A stretch of 64,000 bases of DNA from Bacillota bacterium (lineage in GTDB: Bacteria; Bacillota; SHA-98; UBA4971). Below the pieces are notes generated by a model. That model was not told the DNA's origin, did not search any database, and was given only the letters and a program-made list of their open reading frames with translations. This document shows, piece after piece, positions 16,648 through 25,766 of the stretch (position 1 is its first letter; the number at the start of each line of letters is the position of its first letter). The stretch spans positions 1 to 64,000 of the forward strand of contig DUSX01000037.1 of the NCBI GenBank assembly GCA_012842395.1, written 5' to 3'. A program made the position numbers and the translations under genes.

Positions 16648-18021
16648 ATGCGCACTTACACGTTCCAGAAGATGATTCCTGTTCGAGACGGGATCGATGT
16701 GCTAGTAGTCGGCGCGGGTCCAGCCGGATTTGCTGCAGCTATTGCCGCGAGCAGGAATGGCGCCAAGACCATGCTCATCGAGAAGTATGGGTGCATCGGA
16801 GGCATGGCCACCGTCGGGTTGGTGGGTCCTTTCATGACGAGTTTCGATGCCACAGGAGAAACCCAGATAATCAGAGGGTTGTTCGAGGAACTCGTCACGC
16901 GACTTGAGGAACGCGGGGGTGCGATTCATCCCTCGAAGGTCCGCTGTGGCACATCCTATTGTGCCTTTATTACACCTGGACATGACCATGTTACCCCCTT
17001 TGACCCTGAGTGGCTCAAGCTCATTGCGACGGAAATGGTCCTCGAGTCGGGTGTGGAATTGCTTCTTCACACCCAGTGTCTGGACGCCATCAAAGAAGGA
17101 GACAGAATCACTGGGATCGTCATCGCTAACAAGTCAGGCCTTCAGGCGATAAGGGCCTCGGTCATCATCGATTGTACTGGCGACGCTGACGTGGCGGAAT
17201 GGGCCGGGGTTCCTACGGTGCTAGGTAGGCGAGACGACCACGGAATGCAACCGGCAACGATGTTCTTTAGGATTTGTAACGTGGATTCGGATAGGGTCAA
17301 AGAGTACATTGAACAGAACCGGCATCTGGTCGGAAGGCCATTCCACGGTCCGTTCAGCTGGATCGTCAAAGAAGCGCGGGAAAGAGGTGAGTGGGACATC
17401 CCCCGGGGCGAGATCAACATGTACGAGACTCCAAATCCGGGGGAGTGGAGGGTCAACACAACCAGGATTCTGAACGTCGACGGGACCAAGACACAAGACT
17501 TGACAAGGGCGGAGATCGAGGGCAGAAAGCAAGCAAGGAAGGTCTTCGAGTTTATAAGGTCCCACATACCGGGATGTGAACAAGCAAGGCTCATGGACAC
17601 TGCCGCTGTTGTCGGAATACGCGAGACCAGACACATTGTCGGCGAGTACGTTGTAACCAAGGAAGATGTGCTGAGTGGCCGGGTATTTGATGACAGCATC
17701 CTGTTGGCTTCCAACTCGATCGACATTCACTCCAAGGATGCCGAAAGCGGAGAATACACTACCATTAGCGGAAAGTGGTACGGCATCCCCTACCGATCTC
17801 TAGTACCGCTGGCGGTTGACAATCTCTTGGTGGCAGGGCGACCCATCTCGGCTACGTCGGAGGCCTCGTCGGCGTTTCGGGTTATGCCATGTTGTGTCGG
17901 CACGGGGCAGGCAGCCGGCACAGCCGCTGCATTGGCGGTCAAGTTGGGCTTGACCCCGCGTAAGGTGGATGCGGGCAGGCTCCGGGATCTCCTCAGAACA
18001 CAGGGAGTTTATCTTGGTTAG
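16648..18021 (+). CDS. FAD-dependent oxidoreductase (FAD_oxidored family)
   Basis: 457 residues. Start ATG 16648 follows GGGAGGGGGC. The N-terminus carries the dinucleotide-binding GxGxxG motif (DVLVVGAGPAGFAAAIAASR) and GCIGGMATVGLVGPF, and the C-terminus has DNLLVAGRPISATSEASSAF and TGQAAGTAAALAVKLG, all typical of PF12831-type flavoproteins that are often linked to carbohydrate uptake loci. The substrate is unknown; such enzymes frequently oxidise sugars or hydroxy acids. It precedes a three-gene ABC importer and is probably in one operon with it. Confidence 0.9.
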   Translation: MRTYTFQKMIPVRDGIDVLVVGAGPAGFAAAIAASRNGAKTMLIEKYGCIGGMATVGLVGPFMTSFDATGETQIIRGLFEELVTRLEERGGAIHPSKVRCGTSYCAFITPGHDHVTPFDPEWLKLIATEMVLESGVELLLHTQCLDAIKEGDRITGIVIANKSGLQAIRASVIIDCTGDADVAEWAGVPTVLGRRDDHGMQPATMFFRICNVDSDRVKEYIEQNRHLVGRPFHGPFSWIVKEARERGEWDIPRGEINMYETPNPGEWRVNTTRILNVDGTKTQDLTRAEIEGRKQARKVFEFIRSHIPGCEQARLMDTAAVVGIRETRHIVGEYVVTKEDVLSGRVFDDSILLASNSIDIHSKDAESGEYTTISGKWYGIPYRSLVPLAVDNLLVAGRPISATSEASSAFRVMPCCVGTGQAAGTAAALAVKLGLTPRKVDAGRLRDLLRTQGVYLG

Positions 18022-18091
18022 GACGTGTTCCATTAGGGCATGTCATATCAGCGAAGAGGCACAAAGATTGGAGAGACGGAGGCGGTTCATT

Positions 18092-19339
18092 ATGTTGAGA
18101 GTTCGGAGGCATAGACCATCGCTACTGCTGGGGTTCATCGCTCTTGTGCTGCTATCTGCGGTTTCGTTTGCCCAAGCCCAAGAAAAGGTGAAAGTGACGT
18201 TTTGGACTTGGCTTAGTAACGAAGCCATGGTTGAGGAGTTTAACCGTCTTCACCCGAATATCCAGGTGGAACACGTAAAGATGGGTGCCTACGATGCGCA
18301 GAATAAGTTCCTCGTGGCTCTGTCCTCGGGCACAGGAGCTCCTGACGTCATACAACTCATGGCGAGACACTTTAGTCTCTTCTCGACGACCGGAAAGCTC
18401 GTCGATATCACAGACAAGGTCAAGGACATAAGAGACGGCTATCCCGCGAACCTCATAGAATCCGTGAGCTATAACTCCAAGATATATGGACTGCCAGCTG
18501 ATGTCAGTCCGGGCGTGGTTTGGTACCGAAGGGATATCTTCAAGAAGTATGGGATCCAAGTACCTTTTGCTACGTGGGATGACTTCGTGAAAGCAGCCGA
18601 GGTTCTGAAGAAGAACGGCGTTACCATGATGCCGTTGTTCTATCCAGCCGGAAGCTGGGGCGCCAACGCGCTGGTGATGTACCTGCACTCTCGCGGAGGG
18701 AACATCTACACGCCTGATGGTAAAGTCATTCGGAACAACAAGGAGCTCGAGTATACACTACAGTGGCTCTACGACCTCTACAAGGCTGGCATGGCCGAGG
18801 GGATTACCTTCTTCACACCGGAGTTCTGGGGTGCACTGAAGTCAGGCCAGTTCGCGTGTTGGCCTATGAATGTGGCCGAGGGAGCCAACATCAGGCAATA
18901 CATGCCGGAGCTCTCTGGAAACTGGGGTGTGATGCCATTCCCGAGATGGTCAGACAAGAAGGAACAGACCACCGGAATATGGGGAGGCACTGTTCTGGCC
19001 GTCCCAACGCAGTCCAAAGTGAGAGACGCTGCCCTGACCTTCGTTAAGTGGGTAGCGGGAACTGTACAGGGCCAGGTATGGGCGAGCAAGACATGGAACG
19101 CAGTGCCCGCGTACTCCCCGGCCTACAAAGACAGCTTCTATGCGCTCGGCGACCCATATTACGGTGGCGACAACGTCTACAAGATGATCAATCCTGTGAA
19201 GCCCTTCTACTATTTCGATTGGGCGATTACTGAGCGGATCATCGGCAAACAGCTTGACCTGATGTTTGCCGGAAAAGTGACACCTGCGGCAGCGAGAGCC
19301 GCAATAGAGGCCGAGCTCATCGATGAGACGAACCGGTAA
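18092..19339 (+). CDS. ABC importer extracellular solute-binding protein (family 1)
   Basis: 415-residue sugar-type solute receptor. ATG 18092 lies eight bases after GGAGG. A basic start, a hydrophobic stretch LLLGFIALVLLSAVSFAQAQ and an AQA-like cleavage site make a signal peptide, with no lipobox cysteine evident. The mature part begins KVKVTFWTWLSNEAMVEEF, typical of MalE-like receptors. Two permease genes follow; no ATPase gene is present, so a shared MsmK/MalK-type ATPase elsewhere is likely. A strong hairpin downstream may keep its transcript more abundant than the permeases. Confidence 0.95.
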   Translation: MLRVRRHRPSLLLGFIALVLLSAVSFAQAQEKVKVTFWTWLSNEAMVEEFNRLHPNIQVEHVKMGAYDAQNKFLVALSSGTGAPDVIQLMARHFSLFSTTGKLVDITDKVKDIRDGYPANLIESVSYNSKIYGLPADVSPGVVWYRRDIFKKYGIQVPFATWDDFVKAAEVLKKNGVTMMPLFYPAGSWGANALVMYLHSRGGNIYTPDGKVIRNNKELEYTLQWLYDLYKAGMAEGITFFTPEFWGALKSGQFACWPMNVAEGANIRQYMPELSGNWGVMPFPRWSDKKEQTTGIWGGTVLAVPTQSKVRDAALTFVKWVAGTVQGQVWASKTWNAVPAYSPAYKDSFYALGDPYYGGDNVYKMINPVKPFYYFDWAITERIIGKQLDLMFAGKVTPAAARAAIEAELIDETNR

Positions 19340-19356
19340 TGCCGCGAACGAGCAGG

Positions 19357-19396
19357 CACTGTCCCGGGCCCAGCGTGGCTCGGGCCCGGGACAGTG
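19357..19396 (+). promoter_or_regulatory. Strong hairpin between receptor and permease genes
   Basis: A perfect 15-bp stem (CACTGTCCCGGGCCC and its complement) with a 10-base loop sits just after the receptor stop and 20 bases before the first permease. No T run follows. Similar hairpins after malE-type genes stabilise the upstream mRNA or partly block reading into the permeases. Confidence 0.75.
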
Positions 19397-19415
19397 TGCA
19401 GCGGAGGCAGAGCTG

Positions 19416-20300
19416 ATGAAGCAAGTATCACTGACTATCGACAAGCACTGGGCACCCTATGTATTTCTCCTTCCATTCCTGGTGTTCTTCGTCGCTTTTC
19501 GTGTCGGCCCAATCCTCTGGTCACTCCTCGTCAGTTTCACGAAATGGAGTGGCATGGATGACGCGGTGTTCGTGGGGTTCCAAAACTACTTGCGAATCTT
19601 CAAGGACGGCCGGTTTTGGACAGCGACCTACAACACGTTGTACTTTGTTGTGGTTTACAACGCCATCATGATATTCCTCGCGCTTGTGCTGGCTGTTCTG
19701 CTGAACTCGTCCCTATTGAGGGCCAGGGGATTCTACCGTTCAGCTTACTTCATGCCTATAACCATGTCCCTCCCGGTGGTCGCTATGGTCTTTGACTTGA
19801 TCCTTGCACGGGGATCAGGGTTACTGGCCGTTTTGTTGAGATACTTGGGCGTCTCGCTCAATGTTCGTTGGTTCAGTGACACGTCCCTGGCTATGTGGGG
19901 CATAATCATGATGAGAGTCTGGAGAGGGACAGGATACTACTCTGCGTACTTCCTGGCCGGCCTGTCCAGCATCCCAAGTGAGATCTACGAATCAGCAAGG
20001 GTAGATGGCGCCTCAGCCTGGACGGTGTTTACCAGGATATCTTTACCTCTCTTGAAGCCAATGCTAGTGTTTGTTCTGATCATGTCCACCATCCTGTCCT
20101 TTCAGATTTTCGATGAACCGTGGATCCTCACACAGGGTGGCCCGGCCGATGCTACGCTGATGCTCCAGATATACCTGTACCAGACCAGCTTTCTTGAGGG
20201 AAACCTCGGACGGGGCTGTGCCATATCGTACATGATGACCATCTTAATGATGGGAGCATCCGTACTATACGTTAAGGGACTTGAGGAGAGAAATGGCTAG
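19416..20300 (+). CDS. ABC importer permease, MalF type
   Basis: 294-residue inner-membrane permease with six predicted membrane segments. ATG 19416 follows GGAGG closely. The coupling-helix (EAA) motif is ESARVDGASAWTVFTRISLPLL, which docks the ATPase. TM starts: YVFLLPFLVFFVAFRVGPIL. It overlaps the second permease gene by eight bases (ATG 20293), which suggests translational coupling. Confidence 0.95.
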   Translation: MKQVSLTIDKHWAPYVFLLPFLVFFVAFRVGPILWSLLVSFTKWSGMDDAVFVGFQNYLRIFKDGRFWTATYNTLYFVVVYNAIMIFLALVLAVLLNSSLLRARGFYRSAYFMPITMSLPVVAMVFDLILARGSGLLAVLLRYLGVSLNVRWFSDTSLAMWGIIMMRVWRGTGYYSAYFLAGLSSIPSEIYESARVDGASAWTVFTRISLPLLKPMLVFVLIMSTILSFQIFDEPWILTQGGPADATLMLQIYLYQTSFLEGNLGRGCAISYMMTILMMGASVLYVKGLEERNG

Positions 20301-21147
20301 CATGACTGTGCGAAAACGCATACGCGAGAGCTATCTCAAAGTGTTCTTGCATGTTCTTATGCTGGTAGGAGCCGTGATTGTCCTTCTGCCGTTTTACTGG
20401 ATGATCGTGAGCTCGCTCAAAGACATGGGAGAATTCTTCAGTCCAAAACCGTCTCTATTCCCCGACAAGGCAACTGTCGCTAACTACGTGAAGCTCTTCC
20501 GGGAGACGCAGTTCGTTCGGTGGCTTTTTAATAGCGGCATGGTGAGCGTCCTGTCGTTGGTTCTCGGCTTGGTTATATGCTCGCTTGCTGGCTTTGGTTT
20601 TGCTGTATATGACTTCAAGGGTAAAGCGATCTTGTTTTGGACGGTCTTGGTCTCTGTTGCGATTCCAGAGATCGTCACGATCATACCTGTTTTCAGGCTT
20701 ATGGTCTTTACCCGGATGGTGGATACATACTCCTCTCTGGTTCTACCATACTCAATGAATGTGTTTGGCATCTTCCTGATGAAGCAGTATATTGCCTCGA
20801 CTCTGCCCAAAGAGCTCTTGGAAGCAGCAAGGATCGACGGCTGTTCGGAATTCGGCATCTATCTGCGGATCGCAATGCCTCTGGTTAGGCCAGGCCTGGG
20901 GGTTCTCGGGATTTACTTGTGGCTGAACTCTTGGAGCGGGTATTTCTGGCCACTCATTATGGTCAAGTCGCGCGAGATGATGACGTTGCCGCTCGGCCTC
21001 GCGACGCTTTATGCTGACCCATGGAACTTGCAGTACGGCATGTTGATGGCGGGCGCGTTCCTGTCCACCCTGCCGATCGTCATCATATTCTTAACCGCTC
21101 AACGACAGTTTATTGCTGGCCTGACGGGAGGGGCTCTAAAGGCGTGA
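20293..21147 (+). CDS. ABC importer permease, MalG type
   Basis: 284-residue partner permease; ATG 20293 follows GAGGAGAG. The EAA loop is EAARIDGCSEFGIYLRIAMPL. It ends TAQRQFIAGLTGGALKA, the usual MalG/UgpE-like tail. With the upstream receptor and permease it forms the sugar importer of this region. A 206-base gap with no gene and a CCCC-N6-GGGG hairpin follows before the dehydrogenase. Confidence 0.95.
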   Translation: MASMTVRKRIRESYLKVFLHVLMLVGAVIVLLPFYWMIVSSLKDMGEFFSPKPSLFPDKATVANYVKLFRETQFVRWLFNSGMVSVLSLVLGLVICSLAGFGFAVYDFKGKAILFWTVLVSVAIPEIVTIIPVFRLMVFTRMVDTYSSLVLPYSMNVFGIFLMKQYIASTLPKELLEAARIDGCSEFGIYLRIAMPLVRPGLGVLGIYLWLNSWSGYFWPLIMVKSREMMTLPLGLATLYADPWNLQYGMLMAGAFLSTLPIVIIFLTAQRQFIAGLTGGALKA

Positions 21148-21353
21148 ACTCGAAAGCCCCACCGCAGGGGTTGCGATACCTTGGAGTATCCCCGTTAGAT
21201 TAACTCACGCAAGCTCTCACGCGGGAGTGTGGCCGTACAAAGGAGTCTGCCCCGGGTGGTATATGCCGAAGAGGCTCGTGGGGGGGTTCTGCGCGCTTGA
21301 GAAAAATCAGGCTGTCGGTGGCGCGGGAGGACACTAGGAGGAAGGTAGCGGTC

Positions 21354-22547
21354 ATGAAGCGAATGAGCATGGTTGAGCCGGGGGTGCTGCGCCTCGAGGA
21401 TGCGCCGGTGCCTGCGCCGGGAGAAGGGGAAGCCCTTGTCGAGGTCAAGGTGGTGGGCGTGTGCGGGTCCGACGTGCATGCGTTCCGCGGGAAACACCCG
21501 TTCATCTCGTGCCCGATCGTTCCCGGGCATGAGTTCTCGGGCGTTGTAAGGGGTGTTGGCCCTCTTGGACCTGCATCCGCTGCGATGAACGCACTCGAGC
21601 CCACCCACGCAGGGAGGACAGACCGGGTTCTGCATCCCCAGGTTGACGGCGTTGGTGGTTCTCGCGGGAATGCCGGGGCGGCTGCGGAGCAACCCGGCCC
21701 AGGGACAGAGCCGAAGGCGGGAGAGATGGGAGTCATGCGCGACGCCGCCCTCATCGGCAAGCGGGTCACAGGCCTACCATCGCTAGTATGCGGCACGTGC
21801 TATAACTGCAGGCACGGCAGGTATAACATATGCAACTCCTTACGTGTCGTGGGGTGCCAGGCGGACGGTGCGTTGGCCGAGCTTGTGCGCGTCCCGGCCG
21901 AATTCCTGGTGCCCCTTCCGGACGGCCTTACCTTTGAGGATGGCGCTATGGTGGAACCCGTAGCAGTCGGCGTACATGCTGTGAGGCGGGCCGGGGCGGG
22001 CGTAGGGGGAGCGCGCGTGATGGTTCTGGGCAGCGGGACCATCGGGCTGGTCGTCGTCCAGGTGTTGAAGGCATACGGCGCGCGCGAGGTCATAGTCACC
22101 GACCTCAACGAACGGAGGCTTGCGCTTGCCAGCGAGCTTGGCGCGGACTACACGATCAACGTGCGCGACGTGGACCCTGTGGCACGGGTCCACGAGTGGT
22201 TCGGGCGTGACGGCATCGACCTTTCGTTTGAGTGTGTCGGCATCGGTCCTACGGTTCGTCAAGCCATCCTGGCGAACCGGAAAGGCACAAAGGTCATCAT
22301 AGTCGGGGTTTTCGAGGAAGAGGTGCCGGTCCCGATGGGCCTCGTGCAGGACAGGGAAATCGAGCTCGTGGGCACTCTCATGTATACCTTGGACGATTTC
22401 ATCGAGGCCGCGCGGCTTGTCGCGAGGGGGCTGGTGCACGTGGCGCCGCTCGTGACCCACAGGTTCCGCCTCGAGGAGGCGCAGCAGGCGTTCGAGACGG
22501 CGGCGGACCCGGCGAGCGGGGCCATCAAAGTGCTCATTACAGTGTGA
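21354..22547 (+). CDS. Zinc-dependent alcohol/polyol dehydrogenase with large insert
   Basis: 397-residue medium-chain dehydrogenase. ATG 21354 follows AGGAGGAAGG. Catalytic zinc ligands are in VGVCGSDVHAF and VPGHEFSG; the structural zinc quartet is CGTCYNCRHGRYNIC. The NAD fold has VLGSGTIGLVVVQ. Between GVVRGVGPL and GKRVTGLPSLVCG, where relatives have about ten residues, there is a hydrophilic stretch of some 60 residues (PASAAMNALEPTHAGRTD ...). It heads a cluster with a PfkB kinase and a second dehydrogenase, a likely polyol oxidation and phosphorylation route. Confidence 0.93.
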   Translation: MKRMSMVEPGVLRLEDAPVPAPGEGEALVEVKVVGVCGSDVHAFRGKHPFISCPIVPGHEFSGVVRGVGPLGPASAAMNALEPTHAGRTDRVLHPQVDGVGGSRGNAGAAAEQPGPGTEPKAGEMGVMRDAALIGKRVTGLPSLVCGTCYNCRHGRYNICNSLRVVGCQADGALAELVRVPAEFLVPLPDGLTFEDGAMVEPVAVGVHAVRRAGAGVGGARVMVLGSGTIGLVVVQVLKAYGAREVIVTDLNERRLALASELGADYTINVRDVDPVARVHEWFGRDGIDLSFECVGIGPTVRQAILANRKGTKVIIVGVFEEEVPVPMGLVQDREIELVGTLMYTLDDFIEAARLVARGLVHVAPLVTHRFRLEEAQQAFETAADPASGAIKVLITV

Positions 22548-22875
22548 AGGATGCAGTGCGAAGGATGCAAAGGGACGGGTGCTCAACGCCGGAAGCCGAG
22601 GCTGAAGCGAAAGCAGAGGCAGAACCGGAACCGGAAGCGGAACCGGAAGCGCAGGCGGGGACGGAGATGGAGGGGGGAGGGGGGAGGGGGGAGCTAAAGC
22701 GGGAGCGGGAGGCAGGGCGTCCACCGGGAGATGGTGAGGGAAGCGGACGGCGCTGCGCCCAAACCAACCGAGAAACGGCGGCGGCAGTGCAGGTGTTGAC
22801 AGGCGCGCGCCACGTGGTGGTTTTGGTTGAGTCGTGCTATCTCCGGGCGCGTTTTTGGGGGGAGTAGATGATGCG
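22548..22875 (+). repeat. Purine-rich low-complexity region with G runs
   Basis: About 330 bases without a gene. At about 22600-22660 there is a run of GAAGCN/GAACCN hexamer-like units, which in one frame would encode Glu-Ala/Glu-Pro repeats. It is followed at about 22669-22693 by three GGGGGGA units, a G-quadruplex-like motif. The 3' end supplies the GGGGGAG ribosome site for the PfkB gene. Confidence 0.7.
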
Positions 22876-24126
22876 TTGATTGATGTAGTGGCCATGGGAG
22901 AGCTTCTCATAGACTTTGTCTCCGTTGCTACCGGGGTGTCCCTCAAGGACTCACCAGGGTTCACGAAAGCCCCTGGCGGCGCCCCCGCGAACGTCGCAGT
23001 GGGAGTGAGACGGCTGGGCCGCACGTCCGGTTTCATCGGCAAGGTAGGGAACGATGATTTCGGTGTTTTCTTGTGGGAGACCCTCGCCCGCGAGGGCGTT
23101 GACACGCGCGGCGTAAAGTACGAGGACAGGGCCAGGACGATGCTGGCCTTTGTCTCGCTCCGGGACGACGGTGAGCGGGAGTTCATGTTCTACAGGCATC
23201 CAAGCGCCGACATGCTTCTCGAGCCAAGCGAGGTGGACGTCGACCTCCTCACGGAGGCTCGGGTATTCCACCATGGGTCTATCTCACTCATCACTGAGCC
23301 CTCGCGGTCGGCGACCCTCGCCGCTGCAAGAGCGGCTAGAGCCGCCGGGGCCTTGATCTCCTATGACCCAAACATACGACTTCCGCTGTGGCCCGCGCCC
23401 GACGAGGCCCGGGCCGTTATCCTCGCCGCAGCCTCCTCGGCCGATATCATAAAGGTTAGTGAGGAAGAGCTGGCTTTTCTCACAGGCACGGACGACATCG
23501 CAGAGGGTGTCGGAAGGTTGCGCACTGCGGCAAGCAGTGCAGCAAGGCCCGCCAAGTGTGCCATCGTGGTAACCCGCGGCAGGAAGGGGTGTGTGCTCGC
23601 CTTGGACGACAGCGACCCTGTGAGCGCGCGCGACGTCACGCGGCAACGCGAGGTCACGCAGCAACACGACGATGCGAGGCGACGACGCCTCACTGAGCCA
23701 CAGGTGCCGCAAGGCAATGGCGCGCAGCACGACGGGAGTGGCGGGCAGGGCGGCGGCAGCGAGCGACACGACAGTGGGCGGCGAGGCCGCGGTGAGCTTT
23801 GGCTGGAGGTCCCTGGGTTCAGCGTCCAGACCGTGGACACAACGGGCGCTGGAGATGCCTTCGTGGCAGGTCTTCTCGTGGGCGTGATCGAGGAGGCGAC
23901 CAGCCGCAAGGCTGCCGCTGCGGCGACAGCGAAAGAGATGATAGCAAAGGAGACGCTGCGCGCCCTCGGCGAGGCGGAATGGAGGCGGGTGCTCACGCTG
24001 GCGAATGCTGTGGGCGCCTTGTGCACTACGAAATACGGCGCCATTCCGGCTCTGCCTACCATGGAGGAAGTGCGGGCGTTTCTGAATGAATGCGAGAAGC
24101 GGGGTGCTAAGGATGCAAACCGGTGA
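22876..24126 (+). CDS. PfkB-family carbohydrate kinase with large insert
   Basis: About 416-residue sugar kinase of the ribokinase family. The start is uncertain: TTG 22876 (LIDVVAMGELLIDFV) is 11 bases after GGGGGAG; GTG 22834 and ATG 22894 are in frame. Motifs: MGELLIDF, GGAPANVAVGVRRLG, YDPNIRLPLW, and the ATP/catalytic signature DTTGAGDAFVAGLLVG with catalytic Asp. A roughly 70-residue hydrophilic segment (SARDVTRQREVTQQHDD... through SERHDSGRRGRGE) is inserted before VPGFSVQTVDTTG. Probably phosphorylates the product of the flanking dehydrogenases (fructokinase or 2-keto-gluconate kinase-like). Overlaps the next gene. Confidence 0.93.
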   Translation: MIDVVAMGELLIDFVSVATGVSLKDSPGFTKAPGGAPANVAVGVRRLGRTSGFIGKVGNDDFGVFLWETLAREGVDTRGVKYEDRARTMLAFVSLRDDGEREFMFYRHPSADMLLEPSEVDVDLLTEARVFHHGSISLITEPSRSATLAAARAARAAGALISYDPNIRLPLWPAPDEARAVILAAASSADIIKVSEEELAFLTGTDDIAEGVGRLRTAASSAARPAKCAIVVTRGRKGCVLALDDSDPVSARDVTRQREVTQQHDDARRRRLTEPQVPQGNGAQHDGSGGQGGGSERHDSGRRGRGELWLEVPGFSVQTVDTTGAGDAFVAGLLVGVIEEATSRKAAAAATAKEMIAKETLRALGEAEWRRVLTLANAVGALCTTKYGAIPALPTMEEVRAFLNECEKRGAKDANR

Positions 24127-25180
24127 GGCTGAAACGCGCAAAGTCCCTGGCAGGATGTCGGCGGCCGTGTTCAAGGAGCCTGGGAGAATCGACGTGGAAG
24201 AGCGCGCCGTTCCCACGCCCGGGCCTGGAGAGGTCCTTGTGAAGGTCGAGGCGTGCGGCGTGTGCGGCACCGACTTCCATATCTTCAAGGGCGAAGCCCC
24301 GGCCCGCCCGCCTGTGGTCCTGGGGCACGAGTACTGTGGCGAGGTTGTCGCAGTCGGGGAGGGCCTTGACCGCCCGCGTCCAGGGGACCGGGTGGCCGTG
24401 GATCCCAATATCGCGTGTGGGCGGTGCTATCAGTGCAGGCTGGGCAAGGTGCATCTTTGCGAGTCCATGGAGGCTCTCGGCGTCACCCTGGACGGCGGAT
24501 TTGCCGAGTACTCCATAGCCCCTGCCGCGCAGTGCCACGTGTTGCCAGTAGACATGCCAGCTGCCCAGGGTGCATTTGTTGAGCCGGTCGCGTGCTGCGT
24601 CCACGGGATTGACCTCGCCGGGATCAGGCCCGGCTACAGCGTCGTTGTCATGGGCGGCGGCACGATCGGACTCATCCTGCTACAGCTCGCACGGATAAGC
24701 GGTGCGGCGACGCTCATCGTGAGCGAGCCGGTGCGCAAGAAGCGCGAGCTTGCTCTCGAGCTCGGGGCGACCCTCGCTGTGGACCCCCTGTCCTCGGATC
24801 TGGAGTCGGAGGTACGCGCGGTTTTGCCCGCGGGGGCCGACGTCGTCATAGAGGCGGTCGGGCGCCCGGAGACCGTCGAGGCCGCACTAGGCATCGCAAC
24901 TAGAGGGGGATGTGTCCTTCTTTTCGGTGTTTCCCCGGAGGGTGCGAAGGTCACCGTCAGCCCATTTGCGATCTATAAGAAAGAGCTGCGGGTCCAGGGC
25001 TCTTATGTCAACCCGTTCACGTTTTCCCGGGCGATATCGCTCCTCGCAAGCGGCGCGGTTAAGGTTGAGCCGCTTGTGGAGCGGGTCGTGTCGCTCGGCG
25101 ATCTGCCCTTGGTGCTGGCCTCCGGGCCGTCCGCGGGCGGCGCGAAGACGCTCGTCGGCGTAAACGCGGCTCGCGCGTGA
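24113..25180 (+). CDS. Zinc-dependent sorbitol/threonine dehydrogenase-like enzyme
   Basis: 355-residue medium-chain dehydrogenase. ATG 24113 overlaps the kinase end by 14 bases; ATG 24155 (MSAAVFKEPG) is an alternative. It has VEACGVCGTDFHIFKG, LGHEYCGEV, the structural-zinc cysteines CGRCYQCRLGKVHLC, and the nucleotide fold VVMGGGTIGLILLQ. It lacks the insert of its paralogue upstream, which shows that the insert is dispensable to the fold. Together with the first dehydrogenase and PfkB kinase it suggests breakdown of a polyol or sugar acid. Confidence 0.93.
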   Translation: MQTGEAETRKVPGRMSAAVFKEPGRIDVEERAVPTPGPGEVLVKVEACGVCGTDFHIFKGEAPARPPVVLGHEYCGEVVAVGEGLDRPRPGDRVAVDPNIACGRCYQCRLGKVHLCESMEALGVTLDGGFAEYSIAPAAQCHVLPVDMPAAQGAFVEPVACCVHGIDLAGIRPGYSVVVMGGGTIGLILLQLARISGAATLIVSEPVRKKRELALELGATLAVDPLSSDLESEVRAVLPAGADVVIEAVGRPETVEAALGIATRGGCVLLFGVSPEGAKVTVSPFAIYKKELRVQGSYVNPFTFSRAISLLASGAVKVEPLVERVVSLGDLPLVLASGPSAGGAKTLVGVNAARA

Positions 25181-25211
25181 GCTTGCGAGCGACGGGCGGA
25201 CGCATTGCCTC

Positions 25212-25261
25212 TTGACAGGCTATGTGGGGCCTCATAGAATGGATATGAGAATGATTCTCAT
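25212..25261 (+). promoter_or_regulatory. feoAB promoter overlapped by Fur-like box
   Basis: TTGACA (25212-25217), a 17-base spacer and TAGAAT (25235-25240) form a near-consensus sigma-A promoter. Four bases downstream, 25245-25261 is the perfect palindrome ATGAGAAT-G-ATTCTCAT, a 7-1-7-like Fur box that would cover the transcription start. Iron-replete repression of the Feo transporter is the expected consequence. Confidence 0.85.
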
Positions 25262-25360
25262 TACTTGCGGCGTCTAGGAACCACGCCAAAGACCCTAAAG
25301 ACCTACGAGACGCAGTCCGAACACGTTGAAGGAAACAGATCAGGGAGTGGGTGACGAGAG

Positions 25361-25717
25361 ATGGGGGAAAGAGATGGCGAGCTGATTCCCCTGGTCCATG
25401 TCCGGGCAGGCCAGGAGGTCCAGGTCGTTGAGATCCTCGGCGGGCACGGCCTGGTGGGGCGCCTTGAGGCCCTTGGCATCAGGCCTGGGACGCGGATGAG
25501 GAAGATAACCTCGGTGTTCTTGCGCGGGCCAGTCACGGTGGAAGTGCACGACACGAAAGTGGCTATGGGATACGGTATGGCTGGAAAGGTGCTCGTCCGG
25601 CCACTTGACCGTATCGGGGATGAAGAAGGTGTCACGCGTGAGGAAGGCGGGAAGGGGGCCGCGGCCCAGCACCGCCGTGCCGACGCCGCGGGCGCGCATC
25701 GCGAAACGTCGCGGTGA
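25361..25717 (+). CDS. feoA: FeoA ferrous iron transport accessory protein
   Basis: 118 residues; the first 85 make an SH3-like FeoA domain (LIPLVHVRAGQEVQVVEILG, RLEALGIRPGTRMRKI, VTVEVHDTKVAMGYGMAGKV). FeoA supports the FeoB ferrous iron channel. The last 30 residues are a hydrophilic Arg/Ala/Glu-rich tail absent from most FeoA proteins. ATG 25361 is preceded by GACGAGAG, a modest ribosome site. feoB starts 50 bases downstream in the same operon. Confidence 0.93.
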   Translation: MGERDGELIPLVHVRAGQEVQVVEILGGHGLVGRLEALGIRPGTRMRKITSVFLRGPVTVEVHDTKVAMGYGMAGKVLVRPLDRIGDEEGVTREEGGKGAAAQHRRADAAGAHRETSR

Positions 25718-25766
25718 ACGTTACGGTGATGAACGTTACGATCAATGAGCAGGGAGGACGGAGCGG

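Noticed and set aside
21840-23186. 448-codon minus-strand frame
   Set aside because: Complement of a dehydrogenase, a purine-rich gap and PfkB; no family match.
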